64,000 nt of DNA, from contig CP136065.1 in NCBI GenBank assembly GCA_032622095.1, positions 156,801,577 through 156,865,576 on the forward strand. The letters are read 5' to 3'. Position 1 is the stretch's first letter. Each line of letters begins with the position of its first letter. A program made the translations under genes and the position numbers. This document shows positions 1 to 11,384 of the stretch, in pieces. The notes under the pieces are model-generated. The model was given only the letters and a program-made list of their open reading frames with translations, was not told where the DNA came from and searched no databases. The stretch comes from Siphonodentalium dalli. Its lineage: Eukaryota; Mollusca; Scaphopoda; Gadilida; Siphonodentaliidae.

Positions 1-870
1 ACAAATCCTCGTCATTTCAAATATTTTGGTCCAATAAATGGTCATTTACTCATAGGATATTTGCGATAGTTCAAAATGTTTGGTCTTAAATGTTTTGGAC
101 ATATATACTGAAAACAACGAATACATTTTATGTGGTTAATATGTAACAACGTTTCAGAAAATTTGATTTATGTTACCCCTCACCCCAAAAATCACGAAAA
201 TGTGACTTGGTTGTAAAGATTCAATAAATCTTTGGTTAAATCTTATAAAGTGAGTTTGTCGATGACAATTAGTCATATTTTGTTATGTAACAATCTCATT
301 GACAGTATACTGTTTAAATTTACAATTGCATGCCTAATAACAGCTATATTTTATGGTAAAATAACCATCATATCAAATATTTTCAACCATTATATGGGCA
401 ATTTCTCAAACATTTCCCAAGATCGTATACCACATGCGGCCTTGAAAGTTTCGAAAATGACTGTCGAATACAACACATTTAAAGGTGTATACATGTCATG
501 TTTTGGTGAAATAGAATAAAATTCTAAAAATCTATTATACCATAAATAATTTGAAGGTGTTGACTTATATAATCTACAAATGTAGCATACAAGAGGGGGT
601 ATATATAGACATGTAGTTCAGATCACAACTTTAATTTGTCTATCAATAATACACATAACATAAAGATGGTCTATCTTTGTTTATACTCTGTTCTTAAATT
701 CACGTTTGTTATGTTGTACCTGTATAACTATAATGTGCACAGTCTGATCATACCAGCGGATATATAGCAACTCTTAGATTGTCATGTTATAATCACCGGT
801 GACCATGTTGATACATTGAACAAATATTTTAGGCATTCTTAATATTACAATTACTGTTACAACTGCATAA

Positions 871-2050
871 TTATGTGCATGGTAAATCAGCTATTGCACA
901 TTTGCACCTGTTACAAGTTTGGGATTTGCAACAACACTTGATGAGTTCTGAACACACAGCTGCAGCTTCTGGTAATGTAGTCCACAATGGTTTACATCCA
1001 TGATCTTCAACTGTCCATTCCCAGTCATGCAGGCCATGTATTGGAATTGTTATGTCATGACAAGTGTACCACAATCCTGCCTGGTATATGGCTCATTTCA
1101 TATGCTGTATTAGGGCCCCTTTTGAGCGACAAGTTTTGGAGAATTCTCTTCATATGCCTCGTTATCAGCAACTTTTGACAACCTTTATTATAATTAATGG
1201 TAATGAAACGTTCGAGTTCTTTGAAAATGTATGAGGACGAATCTAGTTGATTAAAAGGTTGATTCGCCTATAGAAGAAATGTACATTTATCTGTGATAAC
1301 AGGATAATATTTCCATGCTATCCAGAAACTTTTTCTGCCCTTTATATGGAAGAACAAAGTGGTATCAAAACCAGATATCGAATGAAAATTGGGTAGTGAT
1401 AACAATTGTCATCGCCCAGAGCGGAAAATGTGCTGTTGTCATGGTACAATGTTTTAGTTTTGCCTATTCCTAGAGAAACACATGTATCACCACCACTGTT
1501 AGCATCCGTAAACTTTGAAAACAGACCGATGACCATTCAAGTTACCAGGACATATGTGTCAACAATCCAAACACGGATGGTCGTCAGCCCACAAGAAAGC
1601 GCATGGATAATGTGCGGCACAATTCTAATATCAGCTTCCTCCTGACAACAGTTTCTCAAGATTTACTAGGAAGAATTTGCTATTTTGAGAGTTGACGAAC
1701 ATTCTGTCATGTTTAACACTTTATCATCATGTTCTGATGCATTACTTGTCAGGAATACAAAAATTTCAAGCTTATTGTCAGAATGACGGAGGAAGTCGTT
1801 CCATTTTTTTGGAATCTTAGTTTGGCCACCAACTTTTCGTCCAAGACCTATACCACGATTCTCATTAGTGCTGCCTTTTGTGCTGCCTTCAAAATACCTA
1901 TCCCACACAACACACATGACATTAACACTTCTTAGTTTGTAGAGTAGAAACTTCATTGGTGACTTTAATCATTAATAGTACATGTAGATCCTATCGCAGG
2001 CACAAGAACGCCTCCATCAAATATCTTGCACGTACTTCCAATATTTTATT
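871..2050 (-). pseudogene. Broken copy of a transposon-amplified gene with a Cys-rich tail (left arm)
   Basis: Read on the minus strand from 2050 down, short frames occur in the order expected of one protein. First is an 'IFDGG' stretch near 2020. Next is a frame at 1956-1666 containing FEGSTKGSTNENRG and TKIPKKWNDFLRHSDNK. Degenerate frames at about 1640-1340 include EEADIRIVPHIIHAL, a VDT motif and SLGIGKTKTLYHD. Last is a frame at 1074-871 ending in a Cys-rich tail (CCCKSQTCNRCKC). I recognise this order from a large, poorly named family amplified in invertebrate genomes, whose EAD...VDTDV blocks suggest a nuclease-like (PIN/FEN-like) fold; that function is inference. Stops and frameshifts break it and no intact frame exceeds 100 codons. 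A mirrored copy lies at 2280-2690. Confidence 0.6.
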
Positions 2051-2279
2051 TCTTGTAATAGTGTGTTCGAACAACATTTGGGCAGTTCAAAAAACCCGAA
2101 ATCGCTTCTCCGCTATTCCAAACGATCAAGTGCAGGAACAGGAGAACATCAAATTGAAAGGAAATGGAGGGTTGGTAGGTTTAACAGAGAGCTCATCAAC
2201 AATAACGAGATGGCTAGAACTCCCCGAACCAGACGTGTTTTTCTCTCATGAGAGTCGGCTATTTCCCCCGCCTTACTAG

Positions 2280-2690
2280 TATCAACGGGAGGTAAATTCA
2301 AGGGGACACACTCTGATTTGCTGGGATGTATCCGGGAAGCAATTGGAGATATATCTGACCCACATAAAACATGTTCAGTGCAAGATATTTGATGGAGGCG
2401 TTCTTGTGGATATGATTGTACCTGCGATATAGTATCTACTTTTAATGATTACGCCCAGTCACTAATGAAGTTTCTACTCTACAGACTAAGAAATGTTACT
2501 GTCATATATGTAGTGTGGGACATATGAAACGAGCTGCCTACCAGGTAGGATTGTGGTACACTTGTCATGACAAGCTGCAGCTGTGTGCTCAGAACTCATT
2601 AAGTGTTGTTGCAAATCACAAACTTGTAACAGATGCAAATGTGTAAACGCTGATTTACCATACACAGAGTTATGTAGATGTAATTGTGTG
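2280..2690 (+). pseudogene. Mirrored, internally deleted copy of the same gene (right arm)
   Basis: The plus strand repeats the family in opposite orientation. Near 2310 is an HSDLLGCI segment, then KIFDGGVLVDMIVPA near 2382-2430, a frame change, MKFLLYRLRNVTVIYVVWD from 2467, and then directly the Cys-rich tail (CSELIKCCCKSQTCNRCKC, 2586-2645). The block between the VWD motif and the tail, present in the left arm, is missing. This deletion plus the frameshift make it non-functional. Its N-terminal part (2280-2380) lies in the central spacer and has no clear partner in the left arm. Confidence 0.55.
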
Positions 2691-2959
2691 CTTAAAATAT
2701 TTGTTCAACGTATAAACACAGGCAGCGGTGATTATAACATGACAATCTATGAGTTGCTATCTATCGGCTGGTATTATCAGTCTGTGAACATTATAGTTAT
2801 ATAACATAACAAACATGAATTTAAGAACACAGTATAAACAAAGATAGGCCATCTTTATGTGTATTATTGATTGACAATTTAAAGTTGTGACCTGAAATGC
2901 ATATCTATAAATACACCCCTCTTGAATGCTAGATTACATAAGTCAATGATATTGGGTAA

Positions 2960-3910
2960 AATATATCCATTAATGGTATTATAGATTCTTTTACTTTTAT
3001 TGTATTTCACCAAAACATTACATGTATATACCCTTATATGTGTTGTATATATATTCGATGTTCATTTTCGAAACTTTTAAGACCGCATATTGTATATTAT
3101 TGCATATTGCCATTCTATTGGTTGAACATATTTGAAATGATCAAATAAATTTTTATTAGGCATAAAATTGTTAATTTCAACAGTATACTGACAATGAGAT
3201 TGTTACATTATAATATATGACGAATGGCGATCGACAAACTCACTTTATAAGATTTAACCAAAGATTTATTGAATCCTTACAACAAGTCACATTTTCGTGA
3301 TGTTTGGGGTGAGGGGTAACATAAACCAAGTTTTCTGAAACGTTGTTACATATTAAACACATACAATGTATTCATCGTTTTCAGTATATATGTTCAAAAC
3401 ATATAAGACCGAACATTGTGAACTATCGCAAATATCCTATGAGTAAATGACCATTTATTGGACCGAAATATTTGAAATGAAGAGGATTTTCTTACAAAAT
3501 TGCATATGTTTTGTCGAAAAAGATGTTATATTTCAACTTTGGTCATTGTGTATGTAATTGCCATTGCAGTATTTAGAAATGTGATCAAATAGTGTCCTTT
3601 ATAGATTCTCATCCATGTTCTATCGGATGTTTATCACAAAAACAATATTTCATGATTTTTGGGGTGAGGGGTAACATAATCCAAAATTTCTAAAATACGG
3701 TTAAGAATGTGTCCTAGATATTGTATGTTTTGATTAGAGTATACATGTCCAAAAATGTTAAGACCTTAACCTTTGATCTACACTGAAATATTTTTGAGAA
3801 ATTGTCTGTTTATTATTCCGAAATAATTGAAACGAGAATGATTATATGACAAAATTGCATGTTTTTGGTACAAAAAGTGATAAATTTCCAATTTGGTCAG
3901 CCTGGGTTGC
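2960..3910. repeat. About 355-bp tandem subrepeats in the foldback arm
   Basis: The block around 'gacaaaattgcat' and 'ggggtgaggggtaacata' recurs with a spacing of about 355 bp: copies at about 3300-3545 and 3655-3900, and a third, more diverged copy at about 2960-3150. The same subrepeat is visible in inverted form in the left arm (1-180 and 371-535). The arm is therefore built from a satellite-like unit and may extend to about 3900, beyond the clearly mirrored part. Confidence 0.6.
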
Positions 3911-4260
3911 TACTATCTTCAAAATATGACAATGTCAGGTTGAATGACGCCTTTATTATGCATGCACCTCAAATTTTATACCAGTTGGAACGTCAGGGTG
4001 AAATAATGATTGAATTTGACCGCCATCTTGGATTTATATTGGAAACAAGGGTTAATATTGATCAGAAACCTGTTTCTAGTTCACTTTCTGAAAGAGCACA
4101 CATAACTTGACAAAATATAAAAAAATGGCACTTTTGGCCAGTCCGTTCCAAAAAAAACGCTAAGTCACTACACTATAATACAGTTCGCGTATAAGTAGTT
4201 ACTCTTAAAAATCGAACCAAAGACATCGCAATTTTACATTCATCTGTTTTCAGTTGTTTT
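3860..4260. other. Non-coding, no recognised feature
   Basis: A frame of 83 codons begins at 3859 but has no recognisable motif and starts inside the repeat. I see nothing else here apart from AT-rich sequence. Confidence 0.4.
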
Positions 4261-4264
4261 AACA

Positions 4265-5325
4265 AAAGTGAAGGAAATTAACGCTCTTTATGTATTCCAT
4301 ATCCGGAATAGACTAACACAAAACGTTCTTTATTATTCCATGTTGTTCATATGCTCTGTAAATTACATTCCATACACGGTCACAGCCATATTTTCCAGCT
4401 ATTATCAATTTCTCTCACATAAGTGAAATAAGTGTTCTTTATATATCTATACCATATCATGTATAGTTTGCTAACACGAAACGCTCTTTTCTGTTCCAAG
4501 CCGTGCAAATGGCTGGGGTGGGGGTTGTTGCTTTTATTGGGGTAGCAATGTGATGCCAATATCACAAGTTAATACACAGTCATGTGAGTAAATAAATTCC
4601 AGTAATGCTCATTACATGAACACATATATGAAATTGAAAGCAAAGCATTTCCTTCAAGTTCAGACTGGTATATGTTTTACCAACCATAGATTCGTGGTCA
4701 CTAGTCAATTAGTAATATCAAACCTCCATATCTTTCTTTAACAATATAACAATCATTCTTGTGACCCTTGGCATTTGAATACATGTATTTAATCTCTTAT
4801 TCGTTCCTCAACTGATTAATATCATGTATAATGTACTACATTCACAGTGTACTCAATACATAAAACATGGATAAATGCTATGTCATTCTTGTTACTAGTG
4901 CCAGTGTATTTATTTACACAGTCCGTACTCTTAAAAAGAACATATAGAAACCCAAATTATTAAGCCATTAATAAGCCATTAAGCCAATATTGGAATTTTA
5001 CATTACTCAAAAAAGTTGGAAATTTTATTAGACCAAATCCAATATAGTTGGAAATTGTATGGTCTCACCCCCATTTGAAACCCCCTATAGCAACGTCCCT
5101 GTTCAAGGTTGTATCTTTTATGACTTCAATCAGCTTCAATTCGACTTTCTGTGACACAAAATGCTCACAGGAAGGTAGTTATAGTATTTATCGACATATT
5201 ACGATACAAGTAATATTCAAAAACGAATATTACGAGCCCAGGTGTATTTTGGAGCGCAAACCGCCGAGTGGCTTTAGTTGTCACATGTGATACCTTTAGA
5301 CGCAAACAATGAGGTGAAAAACTGT
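4265..5325. repeat. Dispersed repeat family F, copy 1 (interrupted)
   Basis: 4265-4510 and 5060-5320 together match 9755-10095: 'ggaatagactaacac', 'acgctcttttctgttcca', 'gccgtgcaaatgg', then after a gap 'tgttcaa', 'gatgacttca', 'ggtagtt', and 'ttttggagcgcaaaccgc'. The middle part, 4515-5055, has no counterpart in copy 2 and is probably an insertion. Copies are well diverged. No coding potential was recognised. Confidence 0.55.
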
Positions 5326-7060
5326 TGATCTTTATTTGAAGAAATGTGCGCTATCTCCATCAAAAGATGAGGGCGTGGTTTGGTCCAACAAGTGTTGATA
5401 CTATAAACGGATATATCATATTTTACACTTTCAAAAGTTATATTCGAAAAATTATGTAAAAATAAACGAACGAAGCTATATGACGGAAAGTAAAAGAAGT
5501 CCACATTATACAATTGGATAGACAACAGTCGAGGTCCATAAACAATAATTTGAAATCATGCATGATTCTGCATGATTTTCTATTTTAAAAATCCAATCCA
5601 CATGTATGTAATACTATATGGTTGAAGGGGTTGAAGGGTTTTGTTTTTACCAAAAAAAGTAGCAGACACGAAAACTAACCGTCATTCAGAACGAGATATC
5701 AAAACATGTGTACCCTTCAGCACATTTTCAAAACCTGTGTAGGCCTACCCTTCGGCACTTTTGTTGGTGAAAGTGAACTCTTCAGCAATACTATATACTT
5801 GTATGTTTGTATATGTTTGTAACCAACATTTGTCTATGATTAATTGGAAATTTGTGTGAGGCTCTCGCACTAAGGTATATACACCTATCAGGTTCCTTTG
5901 TCTGGTGCATCTCGACTCAGCAATCATCAAAGTATATGCTTTTTATGTACGTGGCACCTATAGTAATTGAAAGATAACAGGAAAAGACCGTATAACATTA
6001 TACACGCGAGATTGGAACAACATATCAGCATTATTTTTGGGAGATATAATAAATACACAGTAAATCGTTTCTCCAGGGCTTCGCTACCTACTTGGCATCA
6101 CTTTGATCATAAGATTTCCGTTGTGATCTCGTAATCTGTTCATATGTTTTTTCCTAACTCGATTTCTACCGCAAATATTTCGTGGATATGATTAATTTGG
6201 ATGGAGTGGTAGTTTGTATGAAGGGGGTCACTCTCATAAAAAAGTGGGAATGGGTACAGCCGCTCACAGGTTGTATATAGGTTATATAACTAACCCTTTC
6301 TATTCTAAATAGATTCTGCCATTTAGCTACAAAAGTGTACATGGATGGTCTATTATTCATTTGGAGGGTTTTCATGAAAAATGAGCAGACAGCAGTACGT
6401 ATATATATATGATATATGACTAAAAGATAATACAAGTGCAGAAGGATTCATAGCCATGCATTGGCGGAAAATGTTCTGATCATAAGAGCAACAAATGAAC
6501 TGTTAGAAGTTTATAATAAGTAATATTAGTGCACCGAAGGGGACACCGAGTCCAATGCGTTCAGTCGGTCAGAAGACTAATTTAAAGATGGTGTCTCTTT
6601 TACCTGTCAACATACGTTTATGAAACTCGTTTTTATAACTCAAACTATCCTCGTAATTATGAAAGAGAGATGACGTCACACATATATTCCACGATAAAGT
6701 TATAAAAGGGTAAATTTTCTTTTTTAAATTCTAAAAATAGAAACACGTGCTGTCCCATAGCCTTAGGTTTATAACATAAGTTGAAAGAATAACAATATTC
6801 TGGTAACAGAAGCTTCTGGTCTTCGCCTCAGGATTATTTGGTGCATTGTGTTTGCGGGGCGTGGATAGATTTCTATCGTTGCCCCGATAATTTGTCACGG
6901 TGATGATGGAAACATATATAAACAAGATACAGATTACCGATAATATAACACACACGGAGACCACGTGTATTCGTTAACAAGGCAACTGACCAATCATAGT
7001 TCACAGAAGGACTAACCGCGGATCCCATTAGCGGTGGATAAACCTTTTCTATCTTCAAAC
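5326..7060. other. Intergenic, no supported gene
   Basis: Only short frames (under 90 codons) with no motif. The sequence is AT-rich with no long repeats that I could pair inside the window. Confidence 0.5.
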
Positions 7061-7061
7061 A

Positions 7062-7184
7062 TCAAATATTCCCAAACACGTGCGCTGGCATCTGGTCTGC
7101 CTTGGCATCTTTCCTGAGAGTTCGAATTTCGCTTTCCTTCGTCTGCAGGTAGGCTAAGTGGATCTTGGCATGGGGATCATTCAT
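7062..7184 (-). CDS. Short coding-like stretch, possible exon or gene fragment
   Basis: The minus strand from 7184 to the TGA at 7062 encodes 40 residues beginning MNDPHAKIHLAYLQTKESE and continuing with a charged, helical LRKDAKADQ segment. Local GC content and codon use look more like coding DNA than the AT-rich surroundings. The frame is closed by a TAA a few codons upstream of the ATG. An AG lies just before the start (minus-strand 'ggtcag'), but the pyrimidine tract is poor, so an acceptor is doubtful. I do not recognise the protein. It could be the last exon of a coiled-coil protein, a transposon fragment, or chance. Confidence 0.25.
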   Translation of the reverse strand: MNDPHAKIHLAYLQTKESEIRTLRKDAKADQMPAHVFGNI

Positions 7185-8335
7185 CTTTCTGACCTTTAAT
7201 TATATATCCGTTCATACCAAACACGTGCCGCCCATACCTAATTTTATTGATCCCTGGTTATCCCATTGTTAGTGTTGCGGTGGTGCATGATTACGATGAT
7301 TTTTTACGATAGTTGCCAGCCTGCAGAGACTGGCTGGCAACATATAACCTCAAATTGTTAAACATTTGTTTCAACCATTCTAGTATATAGACAAAAGTCT
7401 CTTATATTGGGAAAACTAGTTTAGAGAAACAGGGAGCGAACACTTTTAATAGGGGTCTGCATGAGATTTTCCACCCATGCAAGTCTTCGGCAAACATGTT
7501 CTTTTCATATATAGTGGTATTCCCCCCTCACAACAATAAACGGCATACCACATACAGAATTTGTGCAGTGTTGATGATTGGTCATTTAGTTATTAAATAA
7601 GCGATATTCCTACATCATTTTAGATTAATGGTTCATTCGCAATCTTCCAAGAATTGATTCGGGAACTGATCCACAAGGCCCATAACAGCGTTAGACCTGC
7701 AAACCAAGAACGTCAAATGCATGTCACAGTTCACTGCCAAAAAAATATATACGATAATGAATGATAGAACAGTCGTAGTAGTCCCCGAAAAAAAATGCTT
7801 TCATTTTTAAATATATTTATGGATCAACCCAGTGGTTATGGGAGCAATGACTGGCAAGGGGTACAACCTTTAGAAGGCTATACTTATGCTAATATAAGTA
7901 TATGCATGTGTATAACTTAAGGATCAGCTGTGTGCAAGGGGGCTGGAGGCCATACATGCCCACCTTATGCCGACCCTGGATCAAGCTAGCATGTAGCGAT
8001 AGCCAGTGCAGGGTTTCAGGGACGTGGCCCTTGAATCAGACCAGAAACAATGTTTTGCTTAATTCCATTTGCACCTCCCACTTGAATCAAACCAAAACAC
8101 TCCTTGAATCAGACCAACAATTTTGCATAATTTCATTCCCCCCTTGCACCTAAGTGTTCACAAGCCTAATAGCCTATTTATAAACCATGGTTCTATCTAC
8201 CCGGTATGATAATATTCATATATTTTGAACCTGAAAATTGCTAAAATCCTAACATATAGTTGTCTAACTCCAGACAAATGCACACGACTACGGTTGTTCG
8301 GCCCGGTGTGAGAAAATTTTGAAAACTAAACAAGA
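7185..8335. other. Intergenic, no supported gene
   Basis: AT-rich sequence. A small self-complementary stretch lies near 7312-7345 ('ttgccagcctgc ... ctggctggcaa'). The 83-codon frame at 7902 shows no motif. Confidence 0.45.
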
Positions 8336-8339
8336 AAAT

Positions 8340-8960
8340 CGCAAAATCCTAGCATCTAGACTCAAGCTTTCCTAGTGTTGGAAATTTCAAACCTCATACT
8401 CTCCCTTAGTTTGGAAATTTCCCAACTGATGACCATTTCAGTCAACAATTTTAACCAAATGTAGTAAAATATTGTGTTCTTAAACTCATTAGTAGTTTTT
8501 AATAGCCACGGGGAGGTACCAGAACACACCGGGCCGACCATGCATGGTTGGAATATTTCCAACTGATGACAATTCCAGTGACAATTTTGACCAAATGTAG
8601 GACAATATTGTTTTCTTAAATTAACTAGCAGTTTTTGACTGGCCACGGGGGAGGGACCAGGACACAAGCTTTCCAAGTTTTGGAAATTTCCAACCTGACA
8701 CCCCCCCCCCCCCCCCCTAAGGTTGGAAAATTTCCAACTGATGGCCATTTCAGTCCAATATTTTTACCAAAAGAAGGAAAATATGCAAATATTGGTCCAA
8801 AAACAATAAATTCTCCCCAATAAATTGTTTGAAAACATTTTCAACCTACTGTTGGTGTGAACTTTCCAACTAATGTGTCAGGTATGAAATTTCCAACTGT
8901 CAAAAAATTTGACCAAAGTTGGGGGGGGTACACCCCCAAACCCCCATGCCTCACATCCCT
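8340..8960. repeat. Diverged tandem repeats with a 17-C tract
   Basis: Units containing 'tttccaactgatg', 'caattttgaccaaatgta' and 'ggccacggggg' repeat: 8422 and 8559 are 137 bp apart, and a third copy at 8734 is about 175 bp on, lengthened by a C17 run at 8701-8717. Related words ('ttccaacc', 'ccaaaagt..aatattttcc') recur at about 49180-49260, 50790-50930 and 51210-51295, so this is a dispersed family. Confidence 0.55.
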
Positions 8961-9750
8961 GCAGGTATTTGATACTCGCGAAAAGAGTAGTCGAACAAAA
9001 TCTGTCCAGCAGACATGTCTCCGGTGGTTTCAGAGAGGGATATCTCCACTGCCGCTAGCTATATTAACCATAATAGGCTTATACCAAAATGAATTACTGT
9101 TGAAGGTATGAAGCCTTTGTTTTCTTCCATGTTTGAGATATATGGATATTCCAGGAGTTAAATGTGTCCGTCGGTTCATGCAACCGAAGAACACTCCATT
9201 ATGCGATTCCCAAATATACACAATCTAGAGAAGAGCGTTTCTTTCCAGAAACGAACGACAATATTCAGACCTTTAGTAATAAGGCTGATGAACAGAAATT
9301 TGTACTCATCTTGAGAAATGATGAACCCAAAACATGTAATAGATTCTGCAACATGGTCAAACTCTTTATACATAAAGATTCACCAAACATTGAAAATTAA
9401 TATTTTGTGTTACTATCATTAAAATCAATCTTATTTTATTTAGGTAATTGTTTTGACATCGGCCTCGGGTGGGCAATCTGTGGGTAACTATTACTTTAGC
9501 TTATGTTACACGTGAAAATAAAGAAAATCTCTCTGGTGAACAACCAAACTTCATAGTTGACAATGAGCTTATATATGTCATATTATTAAAAAGGGTGAGC
9601 TAACACTATAGTATCCGTAGTATGAATATAGTTATAGGTTTATTAAACGGACATGGCTCATTCGAGCTTTATCTACGTAGGTTGAAAGGACGCATAAGAA
9701 TGGTTGACAAATACCGACCTCATATGCTCTGAAAAAAACTTGCCATGATC
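8961..9750. other. Intergenic, no supported gene
   Basis: Short overlapping frames on both strands (at most 84 codons) with no recognisable motif. No paired repeat was seen inside the window. Confidence 0.45.
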
Positions 9751-9754
9751 TCAG

Positions 9755-10095
9755 CCATTTTCCAGATGTTTTCAATTTATCGCACAGAAGTGAATAAACG
9801 CTTTTTATTTCTATCATATCAGGAATAGACTAACACGGAACGCTCTTTTCTGTTCCATGCCGTGCAAATGGTTGTTTTTGTTTGGGACCCAAACATCGCG
9901 TGTTCAAAGTTTTGTTTTGATGACTTCAGTCTTTCGGGGACATATAATACCCGTAGAACGGTAGTTGAAGTATTTAATTTGTCGACTTATTTCGATACCG
10001 AGAAAATTCAAAAGCGAATATTATTAGGTGTATATTTTGGAGCGCAAACCGCTGTGTGGTTTTAATTACTACATATAAATTCCTATCATTATTTG
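9755..10095. repeat. Dispersed repeat family F, copy 2
   Basis: This uninterrupted copy of the repeat at 4265-5325 shares 'ggaatagactaacac', 'acgctcttttctgttccatg', and 'ttttggagcgcaaaccgc'. It lacks the roughly 540-bp middle segment found in copy 1. Confidence 0.55.
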
Positions 10096-10750
10096 CGTAT
10101 ATATATAGTATAGCGAAACATCCACATTTGGGTACACACAAGGATCTTGACCCTCTTTTAACGGTTTTCAAGAGACACATGCCATGTTTGTTATACTTTG
10201 TACACCCATCTTGAAGTACTTCTGGGTGCTATTAGTTGGCATAATCACACCTCTCATTAGATAAGCAATCTTGGATACCGAAATATAACTTCATTGGTAT
10301 CGGCACCGTATCAAAGAGCGTGAGAAAATATCAAATGGAAGAGAAAAATCCCACTGAGAGTGAGTGGGTGAAAAACGATCAGGTTTGGGGCACAGCACTC
10401 GAAGGGCTGCTGGAGTCAGTATACTTCGTATCTAAAAGACTTAGTGGTAAACTGACCTAATGAGTCTCGTTACCTTGACATAGATACAATATGTGTGCGA
10501 TCTAGAAGCTATACTATAAGGTAACTCGAGATAAGATTCAATCTATAGGCAATATGTTTTCGGACTCGGTCCGACGAAGTTACTCAACCCCGTATTTTTT
10601 GGGGAAGTAATAATTCCCTGGTGATTTTTTTTCTCCACCCGATTATTATCATAATTATGGTGCTTCTGCAACAATATCCACGTGTGTGCGCATCTCAGCC
10701 TTGGGCATTTTAAACAAGAAAACCATAGTCAGAAATGATAACGCCACCAA
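10096..10750. other. Intergenic, no supported gene
   Basis: No frame with a recognised motif and no strong repeat. Confidence 0.4.
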
Positions 10751-10751
10751 G

Positions 10752-11148
10752 ATCATATTATTGCTGAATAGGTCGCTCTCACCGGTTTTCTGTGATAAAG
10801 TTACCCAGGTTACTAATTTTGTGATAAAGTTACCCAGGTTGGTGAGAATTGTGATAAAGTTACCCAGGTTAAGCAAATCTCACAATATCAACTCGATTTA
10901 AAAGTGACAGAGGTAAATATTGTTCAGTTTTGGCAAGTAATAGCCATAATTAAGACATATTAGTACTGTAGTTCGTCATTTTGATCACAAAAATCAATAA
11001 TTTGTTGCTAAACATGAACTATTATTAACCTGGGTAACTTTATCACATTCTTCTCCAACCTGGGTAACTTTATCACAATTTCAGGAACCTGGGTAACTTT
11101 ATCACAGAAAACCAGTGAGAGTGACCTATTCAGCCATATTATTAGCCA
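10752..11148. repeat. Inverted repeat carrying 3 + 3 copies of a 21-bp unit
   Basis: The left arm (about 10752-10872) has three copies of tgtgataaagttacccaggt. The right arm (about 11025-11148) has three copies of its reverse complement, and the flanks also mirror: 'gaataggtcgctctcacc' on the left, 'gtgagagtgacctattc' on the right. About 150 bp of AT-rich loop separates them. There is no coding capacity. It has the structure of a small foldback or MITE-type element with iterated subterminal sites. Confidence 0.75.
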
Positions 11149-11384
11149 TAAATAGAAATTATAATATAATTATAATATAAACTAGCTTTCAAATTCCATG
11201 TGGGAAATTTGGATACTTCCATATACCACGTTTTCCCGTTGCTCGTGTTATACATACATTCTTCAAGCTGTCTCGCTTTTTATTACACTGGCTGGTGGGC
11301 CCGACTTCGTCCGGGCTGTCCCCATCTGCTTTCCGGCGAAAGGCGCGATTTAACATTGAATTGACTATAATATTCTCGTGTGCC

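Larger units (their letters stand above)
1..3490. mobile_element. Large inverted-repeat (foldback) element, left end cut by the window
   Basis: Positions 1-1090 read as the reverse complement of about 2530-3490. For example, the sequence at 175-255 (Ts and 'cacccc', then 'aaagtgagtttgtcgatga') returns inverted at 3232-3320. An inner pair (1890-2030 against 2380-2520) continues the symmetry around a spacer of about 350 bp at 2030-2380. The left arm has about 800 bp (1090-1890) that the right arm lacks, so the right arm carries an internal deletion near 2520-2540. The first bases of the window are already inside the arm, so the true left terminus is outside. Arms differ by scattered substitutions, so this is an old or drifting element rather than an assembly artefact. 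The superfamily is not identifiable from the ends I can see. Confidence 0.8.
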
